From Priestia aryabhattai (GTDB taxonomy: Bacteria; Bacillota; Bacilli; Bacillales; Bacillaceae_H): a DNA stretch of 64,000 nt. The stretch is from the NCBI RefSeq assembly GCF_023715685.1, contig NZ_JAMBOQ010000003.1:186001-250000 (forward strand), read 5' to 3'. This document shows, in pieces, positions 37,059 to 45,337 of this stretch; the first letter of the stretch is position 1, and each line of letters starts with the position of its first letter. The notes beneath the pieces are model-generated. The model worked only from the letters and a program-made list of their open reading frames with translations, was not told the DNA's origin and ran no database searches. Made by a program: the position numbers and the translations under genes.

Positions 37059-37178
37059 TTTGCATATCTACAAATTAAGACTATAATAGGACAAAAGATT
37101 TTACTTTGCAACGTAAAATCCTCCTAAATCGTGTCCTTTTTAGGACATTTGAATAGGTAGGATTTTTTATTTTTTTTA
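37059..37178 (+). promoter_or_regulatory. Promoter and attenuator-like leader of the purine permease
   Basis: TTTGCA-N17-TATAAT (37059-37087) is a good sigma-A promoter. The leader folds either as GATTTTAC/GTAAAATC (37097-37120) or as AAAATCCT/AGGATTTT (37115-37122 and 37159-37166) around an inner TGTCCT/AGGACA hairpin, with a long T tract after it. The two folds share AAAATC and exclude each other, the classic attenuator layout. No known riboswitch core was recognised. Confidence 0.5.
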
Positions 37179-37198
37179 GAAGTAGGGAGGCGCGCGCG

Positions 37199-38524
37199 TT
37201 GGAGCGTAACGGAATATTAGAGCGCTTGTTTAAACTATCAGAGCGCAACACAACACCAAAACAAGAAATACTAGCAGGACTTACAACTTTTATGACGGTC
37301 AGTTATATGGTAATTGTCAATCCCATTATCATGTCTGACGCGGGTATACCCCGAGAAGCGGCTCTCGCAGCTACCATTTATGCCATTGTATTTAGTACGT
37401 TACTGATGGCCCTGTGGGCAAACTTCCCCATTGTAACCGGTCCAGGGATGGGTTTAAATGCGTTTTTTACGTATTCAGTAGTATTAGGACAAGGATTGTC
37501 ATGGCAAACGGCACTTGGGGCAGTTTTTATATCCGGCGTGTTGTTTTTTGTTTTAACGGTAACAGGAGTACGTGGAAAGATTATTGATGCCATTCCAAAC
37601 GTATTAAAGTCTTCAATAGCAGTTGGAATTGGTCTTTTTGTTGCGTTTATCGGTTTGAAAAACGCTGGATTAGTTGTGGCAAACGAGTCTACTTTTGTAG
37701 GACTTGGAAATGTCATGGATAAAGGCCCCTTACTTGCTATTTTTGGGCTGATATTAGCAGCTGTATTGATGGCTAAAAATGTAAAAGGTGCTCTCATTAT
37801 AAGTATTTTTGCTACTACAATATTAGCGATGATTGTAGGAGTACAAGCAATTCCTCATTCGGTGAAAGACGTCTTTTCAGCTACGCCGCCAAGCGTCGGA
37901 GAAACATTCTTTCAAATGGATCTAAAAGGTGCAGTTGCCTACGGTATTTTTTCAGTTGTATTTTCTTTCACCATCGTAGAATTATTTGATACGCTAGCGA
38001 CACTGATTGGACTATCTAAAAAAGCAAATTTAGTAGATAAAAACGGTAAAATTCCAGGTTTAAATCGTGCGCTTGCAGCGGATTCAATCGGTACAATGGC
38101 GAGTGCTATTTTTGGAAGTACAGCGTTAAATACGTATATTGAAAATGCAACAGGTATTGCAGAAGGAGGACGTACCGGCTTAAAGGCATTAACGGTTGCC
38201 ATCTTATTTATATTTACCCTGTTTTTTGCACCGCTCATTCAATTTATCCCAAGCGTTGCTACTGCTCCAGCACTCATTATTATTGGTTCACTTATGCTAA
38301 GTGACATTCGAAACGTTAACTTCGACGATTTTACTGAGGTTGTTCCAGCTTTCCTAACGATTGTCATGATGCCGTTAACCTACAGCATTGCAGAAGGTTT
38401 AGCATTCGGCTTCATTTCGTACACAGCGATTAAATTGTTTACAGGACGCCATCGCGAAATTCATTGGATGATGTATGTGATTACCATTGCCTTTTTTATC
38501 AATTTTTATATGAGTTCGCATTAG
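37199..38524 (+). CDS. NCS2-family guanine/hypoxanthine permease (PbuG/PbuO type)
   Basis: A 441-residue, 12-14-helix purine:proton symporter of the AzgA branch. TTFMTVSYMVIVNPIIMSDA, VTGPGMGLNAFFTYSVVL and ELFDTLATLIGLSKKANLVD are characteristic. The start is TTG 37199 with AGGGAGG upstream, separated by an odd spacer of four CG repeats. It has its own attenuated leader and terminator but is functionally linked to the deaminase gene before it. Confidence 0.9.
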   Translation: MERNGILERLFKLSERNTTPKQEILAGLTTFMTVSYMVIVNPIIMSDAGIPREAALAATIYAIVFSTLLMALWANFPIVTGPGMGLNAFFTYSVVLGQGLSWQTALGAVFISGVLFFVLTVTGVRGKIIDAIPNVLKSSIAVGIGLFVAFIGLKNAGLVVANESTFVGLGNVMDKGPLLAIFGLILAAVLMAKNVKGALIISIFATTILAMIVGVQAIPHSVKDVFSATPPSVGETFFQMDLKGAVAYGIFSVVFSFTIVELFDTLATLIGLSKKANLVDKNGKIPGLNRALAADSIGTMASAIFGSTALNTYIENATGIAEGGRTGLKALTVAILFIFTLFFAPLIQFIPSVATAPALIIIGSLMLSDIRNVNFDDFTEVVPAFLTIVMMPLTYSIAEGLAFGFISYTAIKLFTGRHREIHWMMYVITIAFFINFYMSSH

Positions 38525-38525
38525 G

Positions 38526-38558
38526 AAAAAAGACGTAGCATGAGGCTGCGTCTTTTTT
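38526..38558 (+). terminator. Terminator of the purine permease
   Basis: AAAAAAGACG pairs with CGTCTTTTTT. Confidence 0.85.
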
Positions 38559-38668
38559 GTTACTGGGCCTTTGTCAGGGAACATCGTGAAAGAATGAAGC
38601 TTTTCTTTTATTTTAGATAATTGTAAAATAATTATAAAAGGTGCTTTATAAAGGGTTGGTGGAATAAA

Positions 38669-39700
38669 TTGAAACAAAATAAACGCAAACGTGTAACCTT
38701 ACAACAAGTGGCGGAACACGCGGGAGTATCTCGAGCTACCGCTTCGCTTATTGTACGAAATAGTCCAAGTGTTTCCGAAAAAACAAGGAAAAAAGTTCTA
38801 GATTCGATGAAAGAGTTAGGATACGTATATGACCGTATTGCAGCAAATTTAAGATCTCAAACTTCATCAACAATCGGAGTTATTATTACTGACATATCTA
38901 ATACGTTTTTTACAGAATTGTTAATTGGAGTGCACGAGGAGCTCGAGAAAGACGGATATACGGTGTTTTTAGGTACGACGTTTGATTCAGATAATCGACA
39001 GGATCAGTTGCTTTCTACGATGCTAGAGCATCGGGTAGGAGGCATTATTTTATGTCCTGTTGCGGGTACATCGGAAGATACGATAAGAAAAATTCAGCAT
39101 TTAGATGTTCCTTCAGTACTAGCAGTAAGGGAATTGCCTGAAGTGGAGTCAGATTATGTAGGGGTAGATTATAACTTAGGCGTTCAAAAAGCGGTTCAAC
39201 ACTTACTAGAACAGGGACACAAAAGAATCGCATTTTTAGGAGGAACAACCGGTTCTACAACGTGGAAAGAAAGAATGGAAGGTTACCGTTTGGCGCTAAA
39301 GAGCGCAGGGATTTCTATAGATGAAGACCTTATTATTCCTAGCGGTCCGACAAGAAGCGGCGGTGTAGAAGCTGCACATCAAGTATTAGACATTTCTGAG
39401 CCTCCAACAGCAGTTTTTTGTTTTAGCGACCTAGTTGCATTTGGTGTTATGCAAGGCTTAAAAGAGAAAGGGGTAGTTCCAGGAGAAGATATAGCAGTAG
39501 TGGGATTTGACAATGTCATGGAATCATCTGTGTGCCACCCTACTCTAACAACCGTCTCTTCTTTTGCAAGACAAATAGGAAAAGATGCTGCACGGTGTCT
39601 TCATAACCAAATTGTTGATAAAAAAGAACATCATCATCGTATTATTTTAACGCCTCAATTAGTTGTTCGAGAATCGTCATCAAAGAAAAGAAGCAGTTGA
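38669..39700 (+). CDS. LacI-family transcriptional regulator
   Basis: 343 residues. The headpiece VTLQQVAEHAGVSRATASLI has Ala instead of the usual Val before the Ser of the recognition helix. The sensor domain follows (IGVIITDISNTFFTELLIGV, GGIILCPVAGTSEDTI, AFLGGTTGSTTWKERMEGYR, VVGFDNVMESSVCHPTLTTV). The start is TTG 38669 after GGTGG. It stands alone between terminators, so its target is not evident; the GABA, purine or shikimate-type loci nearby are possible. Confidence 0.9.
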   Translation: MKQNKRKRVTLQQVAEHAGVSRATASLIVRNSPSVSEKTRKKVLDSMKELGYVYDRIAANLRSQTSSTIGVIITDISNTFFTELLIGVHEELEKDGYTVFLGTTFDSDNRQDQLLSTMLEHRVGGIILCPVAGTSEDTIRKIQHLDVPSVLAVRELPEVESDYVGVDYNLGVQKAVQHLLEQGHKRIAFLGGTTGSTTWKERMEGYRLALKSAGISIDEDLIIPSGPTRSGGVEAAHQVLDISEPPTAVFCFSDLVAFGVMQGLKEKGVVPGEDIAVVGFDNVMESSVCHPTLTTVSSFARQIGKDAARCLHNQIVDKKEHHHRIILTPQLVVRESSSKKRSS

Positions 39701-39717
39701 TCAACTGCTTCTTTTCT
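39684..39717. terminator. Bidirectional terminator, perfect 34-bp palindrome
   Basis: AGAAAAGAAGCAGTTGA and its exact complement meet without a spacer. The LacI gene's TGA stop lies at the centre; the shikimate kinase gene ends just to the right. Confidence 0.88.
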
Positions 39718-39724
39718 CTGTGAA

Positions 39725-40282
39725 TTATTTAGACGGTTCGTAGATATCCCAAGCCATTTTCAAGGAATCAACAATATAATTTGCTACTTCTTCAATATCC
39801 AAATTGTCAGTTTCTACTTTGGAGTGGTGGTTGGAATAAATTGCTTGGCGCGTATAAAATAATTCTTCAATATCCTCTAGACTTCTTCCTTGTAAAACAG
39901 GACGACTGTCAATAATGAGGCTAATGCGTTCTTTCCATGAATCCCATGAAAGGTCTAAAAAGAATACAATACAATTTGATAAGCATATTTTTTGAATTTC
40001 TTCTTGAAGAAATGCGCCTCCACCAACGGATATAATTTTTAAACGCTGCTGAGATAACTGGCTAATTACTTCTTTTTCTTTATTTCGGAAAAACTCTTCA
40101 CCAAACTCTTTAAAGATTTGTGATGTAGGCATTTGAAACATTTTTTCAATTTCTTGGTCTATATCGACAAAATCTCTGTATAATTTCTTAGCGACTAGTT
40201 CGCCGATTGTTGTTTTACCTACGCCCATAAAGCCAATAAATACAATGCTTTTTTCTCTAAGAGACATCTCGCTGTAAGTCAT
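39725..40282 (-). CDS. aroK: Shikimate kinase-like protein
   Basis: A 185-residue P-loop kinase. Walker A GFMGVGKTT is at 17-25, the shikimate-binding DIDQEIE at 40-46, R66 in EEFFRNKEKEV, GGG at 87-89, and SRPVLQGRS with TRQAIY near the lid. It phosphorylates shikimate at O3 in chorismate synthesis. It is longer than the minimal enzyme and lies alone near a shikimate-pathway-like operon rather than with other aro genes. It may be a second, specialised copy. MSLREKS is an alternative start. Confidence 0.82.
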   Translation of the reverse strand: MTYSEMSLREKSIVFIGFMGVGKTTIGELVAKKLYRDFVDIDQEIEKMFQMPTSQIFKEFGEEFFRNKEKEVISQLSQQRLKIISVGGGAFLQEEIQKICLSNCIVFFLDLSWDSWKERISLIIDSRPVLQGRSLEDIEELFYTRQAIYSNHHSKVETDNLDIEEVANYIVDSLKMAWDIYEPSK

Positions 40283-40350
40283 TTTTCAAAGCCTCTTTCT
40301 GTTTTTAACAATAAAAAACTTATTATTTTGTATTTTAGTTATTAGAATTA

Positions 40351-40394
40351 TAATACAAATTTTACTGTTTGTAAAAACAGTAAAATTTGTATTA
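40351..40394. repeat. Perfect 20-bp inverted repeat with 4-base loop
   Basis: TAATACAAATTTTACTGTTT and its exact complement flank GTAA. It lies 69 bases upstream of the shikimate kinase start, in the 546-base divergent gap. No T tract follows on plus; it may be an operator, a cruciform or a strong RNA hairpin in the kinase leader. The rest of the gap up to 40680 shows no gene. Confidence 0.8.
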
Positions 40395-40687
40395 TGTCCT
40401 AAGAAGTAAGTATCAGCTCACATTTATAAAATTTTTGTTAGTCAACAGATGGTGATACGCTGTAACCAAAACAAATAAGCAATAGTTAAGCTCGATTATA
40501 ATCATAAATCTTTGCCATATTGATAGTGCTGCTATCTTACATACTCCTACAGTGAATGTAAGAAAAAAAGGAAGTGAATGTGAAACTACGTAAGAGATTA
40601 TAAGCAAACTGTACTCAGTATTAATAAATATTTTTAGAAAATTCTTTAATTTCCTATTGCTAGATTAAAATTTCTGTTGTAGGATTA

Positions 40688-40701
40688 TGATAACGTTTAC
40701 A
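40688..40701 (+). promoter_or_regulatory. cre-like site before the aldehyde dehydrogenase operon
   Basis: TGATAACGTTTACA matches the cre consensus at 13 of 14 positions, 128 bases before the gene, suggesting CcpA control. Confidence 0.6.
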
Positions 40702-40752
40702 AAACGAGTTATAACTTTAAATCAATAGAATTTATAGAAATCTGTATCAGAC

Positions 40753-40789
40753 TTTAGATCGATCTAAATATAAAATTAGATCGATCTAA
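40753..40789 (+). promoter_or_regulatory. Paired palindromic operators TTAGATCGATCTAA
   Basis: TTTAGATCGATCTAAA (40753-40768) and TTAGATCGATCTAA (40776-40789) are perfect palindromes with centres 22 bases apart, about two helical turns. The same palindrome occurs at 60852 and, slightly altered, at 62262 and 62286. The repressor or activator is not in this window, or not recognisable as such. Confidence 0.75.
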
Positions 40790-40828
40790 AAATAATAATC
40801 AGGTCAATTGTTAAAAGGAGAGATAACA

Positions 40829-42259
40829 ATGAGCTTTAGACGAGCAAGGCCTTATGTAAATAAAGAATGGCTTGAAGGTAATCGATCAGTAGTAAGTATT
40901 AAAAGTCCGTATTCGCAGGAAGTAATTGGTGAGCAAATTATAGCAACGCCAGAAGATGTTGAAAGAGCTCTATCAGCCGCCTATCAAGCTAAAAAGACAA
41001 TTGCGAGTCTGTCTTCTTATGAAAGGGCAAAAATTTTAAAAGAAGCAGCAAGGCTCTTGGAAAAGCAAAAAGAAAAATTTGCTTCTCTCATCTCAAATGA
41101 GTTAGGAAAACCGTTGAAGAATACGTTGGATGAAGTATCTCGATCTGTAGAAACATTAGAGCAATCTGCGGAAGAAGCAAAAAGGCTTATCGGTGAAACG
41201 ATACCAGGAGATGCTTCCGAACGAGGGGGAAAAGCGATAGCTTCCACATTCCGTGTACCTGTAGGAGTTATTGCCGCTATTACTCCTTTTAATGCACCTT
41301 TAAATTTAGTATGCCACAAAATTGGACCAGCTTTTGCCGCTGGCAACAGTGTTATTTTAAAACCGGCTCCGCAAACAACCTTAGTTGCTTCAGAATTTAT
41401 ATCTCTATTATTAGAAGCTGGAATGCCTGAATGCGCTATTAATATGGTTTTAGGCGGAGTAGAAACAGGACAGCAAATCGTAAAAGATGACCGTGTAAAT
41501 GTAATTTCTTTTACCGGTGGAACAGTGGCAAGCAGAAATATATGTGAACTGGCTGGAATGAAAAAAGTACTTCTAGAATTAGGAGGAAATGCTTCAACGA
41601 TCGTTCATGAAGATGCCGACATTAAAAAAGCTGCTGAGCAATGTGGGAGAACAGGATTTAGCAACTCCGGTCAAAGCTGTATTTCAGTTCAGCGTATTTA
41701 TGTACATGACTCAGTTGTTTCTGAATTTACAGAGCTTCTGAAGAATGAGGTAAAGTCTTTAAAAGTTGGAGATCCTCTGTTGCCGCAAACAGATGTTGGA
41801 TGTTTAGTAGATGAAAAAGCAGCAAACCGAGTTTTGGCTTGGATTGAAGAAGCAGTCGGCCTCGGTGGAAAGTTGGTATGCGGCGGCAAAAAGACAGGGG
41901 CTTCTATAGAACCTACTGTTCTATTAAATCCTCCTAAACAAAGCAAAGTGGTGTGTCAAGAAGTGTTTGGTCCTGTGGTGAGTATCATTCCTTATCAAGA
42001 TATTGAAGAAGCTATTCAGGAAACAAATGATTCATCTTTCGGTTTGCAAGCAGGCCTTTTTACAAATCAAATGGACCTAGCTTACCGTGTTGCTGAATCT
42101 TTAGAAGTGGGAGGAGTTGTGATTAATGGCACCTCTAATTTTCGACTCGACCATTGGCCGTACGGTGGGATAAAAGACAGCGGTGTTGGTAGAGAAGGAC
42201 CTCGATTTGCGATTGAAGATATGACAGAAACAAAAATGATTGTCCTGCAGCTATCGTAG
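40829..42259 (+). CDS. NAD(P)-dependent aldehyde dehydrogenase
   Basis: A 476-residue aldehyde dehydrogenase. TPFNAPLNL with N155, K178 (ILKPAPQT), catalytic E250 (LLELGGNAS) and nucleophile C284 (SGQSCISVQR) are all present, as is the C-terminal EVFGPVVS. It resembles the lactaldehyde/benzaldehyde/glyceraldehyde group. It is first in an operon with a TPP enzyme that could supply its aldehyde by 2-oxo acid decarboxylation. ATG 40829 follows AAAAGGAGAG. Confidence 0.88.
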   Translation: MSFRRARPYVNKEWLEGNRSVVSIKSPYSQEVIGEQIIATPEDVERALSAAYQAKKTIASLSSYERAKILKEAARLLEKQKEKFASLISNELGKPLKNTLDEVSRSVETLEQSAEEAKRLIGETIPGDASERGGKAIASTFRVPVGVIAAITPFNAPLNLVCHKIGPAFAAGNSVILKPAPQTTLVASEFISLLLEAGMPECAINMVLGGVETGQQIVKDDRVNVISFTGGTVASRNICELAGMKKVLLELGGNASTIVHEDADIKKAAEQCGRTGFSNSGQSCISVQRIYVHDSVVSEFTELLKNEVKSLKVGDPLLPQTDVGCLVDEKAANRVLAWIEEAVGLGGKLVCGGKKTGASIEPTVLLNPPKQSKVVCQEVFGPVVSIIPYQDIEEAIQETNDSSFGLQAGLFTNQMDLAYRVAESLEVGGVVINGTSNFRLDHWPYGGIKDSGVGREGPRFAIEDMTETKMIVLQLS

Positions 42260-42310
42260 CTGAGTTTATTACCTGACAAAATATATATGGAATTTAAAGG
42301 AGGATATACA

Positions 42311-44068
42311 ATGGAAAAATTAATATCACATCAATTAGTAAATTATCTTGAGGAGCGAGGTATCGAGCATATTTTTGGTTTGTGTGGTCATACCAATATA
42401 GCGGTACTAACAGCCTTAGAAGAAAGCAAGATTAAATTTATCAACGTTCGTCATGAACAAATTGCAGCGCATGCAGCTGATGGCTACGCGCGTGTGACGA
42501 AAAAAGCAGCAGTAGTATTAAGTCACTTAGGTCCTGGTTTAACAAATGCTGCCACAGGAGTGGCCAATGCAGCGTTAGATTCGATTCCAATGGTTGTCAT
42601 CGCTGGTGATGTTCCTACTCATTATTACGGAAAGCATCCGCATCAAGAGGTTAACTTACATGCTGACGCTTCGCAATATGAAATTTATCGTCCATTCGTT
42701 AAGCGTGCATGGAGAGTTGATCGTCCAGATTTATTTCCAGAAATATTAGAGAAAGCATTTTTACTAGCGGAAAGCGGAAACCCTGGACCCGTACTAGTAT
42801 CTGTACCTATGGATATCTTTTCAAAAGAGATCGATGTTTCTTTATTTGATCGATTGCATCGTCAAACGAAATCTTTGCAAAAGCCTTCTATTGATGATGA
42901 AACGGCAAAGAGTATTGTACAAAAATTAATCAATGCCAAAAATCCAGTGTTGTATGTAGGCGGAGGTATTATATTAGCAGATGCAGCAAATGAGTTAAAA
43001 GAGCTTGTGGATCACTTGAACATTCCGGTAGCCCACTCCTTAATGGGAAAAGGAGCACTTCCAGATGATAATGACTTGACTCTAGGGATGACTGGGTTTT
43101 GGGGCACGAAGTTTATTAATGAAAAGTGTCGGACTGCCGATTATATTTTAGCATTAGGAACACGGTTTGCAGAAGCAGATTCTAGCTCATGGGAGCCGGA
43201 GTATACGTTTGATTTTTCACAAACAAAATTGATTCATATTGATATTGATCCTAGCGAGATAGGGCGTAATTATCCTGCTGAAATTGGTGTAGTGGCTGAT
43301 TTAAAACAAGCTCTCAAAGTCTTAAATCGTGTGGCTAAACAGCTTATTCCGGAAGGGGTAAAAAACGAAACATTAATAAAAGAGATTGCTTCTTATCGTG
43401 AAGAGTTTAAAGCTAGTAATGAAGAGTATATTCATGACAATTCATTCCCAATGCAGCCGCAGCGAATTTTAAATGAGGTTCGTGAAGTACTTCCAAAAGA
43501 TGCCTATATTACTACTGATGTAGGCTGGAATAAGAATGGGGTAGGACAGCAGTTTCCAATCTATGAAGCTGGAAGCATATTAACTCCAGGAGGTTTTGCC
43601 ACAATGGGATTTGGAGCGCCGGCAGCTTTAGGAGCAAAGGTAGCTCAGCCTGATAAAGTAGTTGTTTCTCTAGTAGGAGACGGAGGATTCGGCCAAAATC
43701 CAGCTGTGCTTGCTACGGCAGCTGAAGAGAACATTCCTGTTGTTTGGATCATTATGAATAACTTTGCGTTTGGTACGATCGCTGGACTGCAAAAAGCACA
43801 TTTCGGAACCACTCTAGGCACGTTATTTGAAAAAGATGGAGAGGTATATTCTCCTGACTTTGCAAGTATCGCTAAAGCTTATGGAGTAGAAGGTATAAAA
43901 ATTCAATCAGCCGAAGAGTTCAAACCGGCACTGCAAAGAGCTATTGCTTCTAATAAACCAGTTGTAATTGATGTGGCGATGTTAAACAATCCAGTACCAA
44001 CATCAGGGCATTGGAACATCATGGATATTTATTCGCCAGATAAGAAAGTACACCATGTATCTGTGTAA
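42311..44068 (+). CDS. Thiamine pyrophosphate enzyme, acetolactate synthase/2-oxo acid decarboxylase-like
   Basis: A 585-residue three-domain TPP enzyme. Catalytic Glu E49 is in INVRHEQIAAHAADGYARV, and the TPP/Mg motif is GDGGFGQNPAVL...IIMNN. GFWGTKFINEKCRTADYILA sits in the middle domain. Overall it follows the acetolactate synthase catalytic-subunit plan, but no regulatory subunit is nearby, and the neighbours point to catabolism. It may decarboxylate or ligate a 2-oxo acid or aldehyde. ATG 42311 follows AAAGGAGGATA. Confidence 0.85.
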   Translation: MEKLISHQLVNYLEERGIEHIFGLCGHTNIAVLTALEESKIKFINVRHEQIAAHAADGYARVTKKAAVVLSHLGPGLTNAATGVANAALDSIPMVVIAGDVPTHYYGKHPHQEVNLHADASQYEIYRPFVKRAWRVDRPDLFPEILEKAFLLAESGNPGPVLVSVPMDIFSKEIDVSLFDRLHRQTKSLQKPSIDDETAKSIVQKLINAKNPVLYVGGGIILADAANELKELVDHLNIPVAHSLMGKGALPDDNDLTLGMTGFWGTKFINEKCRTADYILALGTRFAEADSSSWEPEYTFDFSQTKLIHIDIDPSEIGRNYPAEIGVVADLKQALKVLNRVAKQLIPEGVKNETLIKEIASYREEFKASNEEYIHDNSFPMQPQRILNEVREVLPKDAYITTDVGWNKNGVGQQFPIYEAGSILTPGGFATMGFGAPAALGAKVAQPDKVVVSLVGDGGFGQNPAVLATAAEENIPVVWIIMNNFAFGTIAGLQKAHFGTTLGTLFEKDGEVYSPDFASIAKAYGVEGIKIQSAEEFKPALQRAIASNKPVVIDVAMLNNPVPTSGHWNIMDIYSPDKKVHHVSV

Positions 44069-44134
44069 CAAGTATTGAACGAATACTAAAATGAAAACCG
44101 AAACATTTAACTTTGATAAAAAGGAGCTGTTCGT

Positions 44135-44920
44135 ATGTTAGAAAGAGGAGAAGAAACTCATTCTCCATCTATTTGTACGCCTTTAGTAGGCAAAAATCAC
44201 AAAGAGCTTTTAACAGAGCTAGCGGACATTATATTAAAAAAACCGGATATAATTGAATGGCGCTTGGATTTTTACGAAGAAATTCAAGATATAAACAGCG
44301 TCCTTTCTGCAGCTAAAGGTATATATGAAAATAGTGAGCGCACTCCTATTTTGCTTACTATACGTTCTCAAAAAGAAGGAGGGCAGCCTATTTCCTTGTC
44401 GGAAAAGGAAGTAGTAGCCATACTTGCAGAGGTATGTAAACACCCATATGTAGCAATTATTGATTTTGAAGTATCAAATCAGCCAGAGCATATCAGCTAT
44501 TTGCGCAAAATTTCCAAGGAAAATAAAAAGAAACTTGTGCTTTCTTATCATAATTTTTCTTTTACCCCTCCTAAGGCGGAAATTTTTAAAAGCGTATTTC
44601 TAGCTGAATTTTATGGAGCAGATGCAGCAAAAGCAGCTGTCATGCCCCAGAATAATCAAGATGTTTTAACTTTATTAGAAGCTACAAGGGAGGCTGAAAA
44701 AGAGCTCAGCATTCCTCTCATTACCATGTCGATGGGAGGATTAGGAGCTATTAGCCGGATCGTAGGGTGGATGTATGGCTCTTCTGTTACTTTTGCTGTA
44801 GGGAAAAGCAGTTCAGCTCCTGGGCAAGTTCCAATTGATGAATTACGAAAAATAATTCAGTTAACAAAAAAAGTTACGGATTCTGAAAACTATCATTCCC
44901 ATCAAATTATTTCGATGTAA
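44135..44920 (+). CDS. aroD: 3-dehydroquinate dehydratase, type I
   Basis: A 261-residue type I dehydroquinase. E41, R43 and D45 (EWRLDF), R77 (TIRS), H139 (SYHNF) and Schiff-base K166 (DAAKAAVMP) are all in place. MSMGGLGAISRIVGWMYGS matches the C-terminal substrate loop. It converts 3-dehydroquinate to 3-dehydroshikimate, in synthesis or in quinate breakdown. The operon context with dehydrogenase and TPP enzyme, under a cre site, favours the catabolic role. AAAAGGAGCTG precedes ATG. Confidence 0.93.
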   Translation: MLERGEETHSPSICTPLVGKNHKELLTELADIILKKPDIIEWRLDFYEEIQDINSVLSAAKGIYENSERTPILLTIRSQKEGGQPISLSEKEVVAILAEVCKHPYVAIIDFEVSNQPEHISYLRKISKENKKKLVLSYHNFSFTPPKAEIFKSVFLAEFYGADAAKAAVMPQNNQDVLTLLEATREAEKELSIPLITMSMGGLGAISRIVGWMYGSSVTFAVGKSSSAPGQVPIDELRKIIQLTKKVTDSENYHSHQIISM

Positions 44921-44964
44921 AATAAAAAGAAAAAGAGCATGCTATGCTCTTTTTCTTTTTATTT
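44920..44964. terminator. Bidirectional terminator with 21-bp arms
   Basis: Perfect inverted repeat around a GCT loop. The stops of both converging genes lie in the arms. Confidence 0.9.
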
Positions 44965-45135
44965 ATCCTTTACATGCATTGAAAGATACACGCGAGTATC
45001 TTTTTTGCGCTCATACTTTGGATTAGCGCTTCGCGTATATTCTTTTGACTGATGTTCTATATGGTAGTTCTGTTCAAATTGTTTGATTGCTTCATTAATT
45101 TCTTCTTGTGTTCCCATTAATCTTACTTGCAGCAT
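44959..45135 (-). CDS. Small conserved protein (DUF3970/YvzF-like)
   Basis: 58 residues starting MLQVRLMGTQEEINEAIKQF and ending in KDTRVYLSMHVK. The beta-alpha-beta pattern and RVYL end recall the DUF3970 family; this is from memory. ATG 45135 follows AAGGAGACG; the longer start at 45153 has no ribosome site. Function is unknown. Confidence 0.7.
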   Translation of the reverse strand: MLQVRLMGTQEEINEAIKQFEQNYHIEHQSKEYTRSANPKYERKKDTRVYLSMHVKDK

Positions 45136-45207
45136 TGTAACGTCTCCTTCCATACACTTTGCTTTTTGACTATATCATGAAATAAAAAAGAAGTAATTTT
45201 ATTTTTG

Positions 45208-45265
45208 TTGACTAACCTGTATATACAGGTTAGAATAAAAGTGTAAAACTTGTATATACAAGTTT
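45208..45265 (+). promoter_or_regulatory. Trehalose operon promoter with two TreR operators
   Basis: TTGACT (45208-45213), 17 bases, TAGAAT (45231-45236). Operator 1 is a perfect 22-bp palindrome centred on CCTGTATATACAGG (45212-45233), filling the spacer. Operator 2, AACTTGTATATACAAGTT (45247-45264), covers the early transcribed region. Both match the known TreR site TTGTATATACAA. TGAAAACGGAAACA at 45311-45324 is a weak cre candidate. Confidence 0.9.
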
Positions 45266-45337
45266 GTGGTGGTGAGATTTATATAGGGGATAGGAAATAT
45301 AGGAGTAAAATGAAAACGGAAACAAGGGGGAAAAGAC

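Noticed and set aside
40413..40607. Minus-strand 64-codon frame in the aldehyde dehydrogenase upstream region
   Set aside because: Weak start without a ribosome site and no family resemblance.
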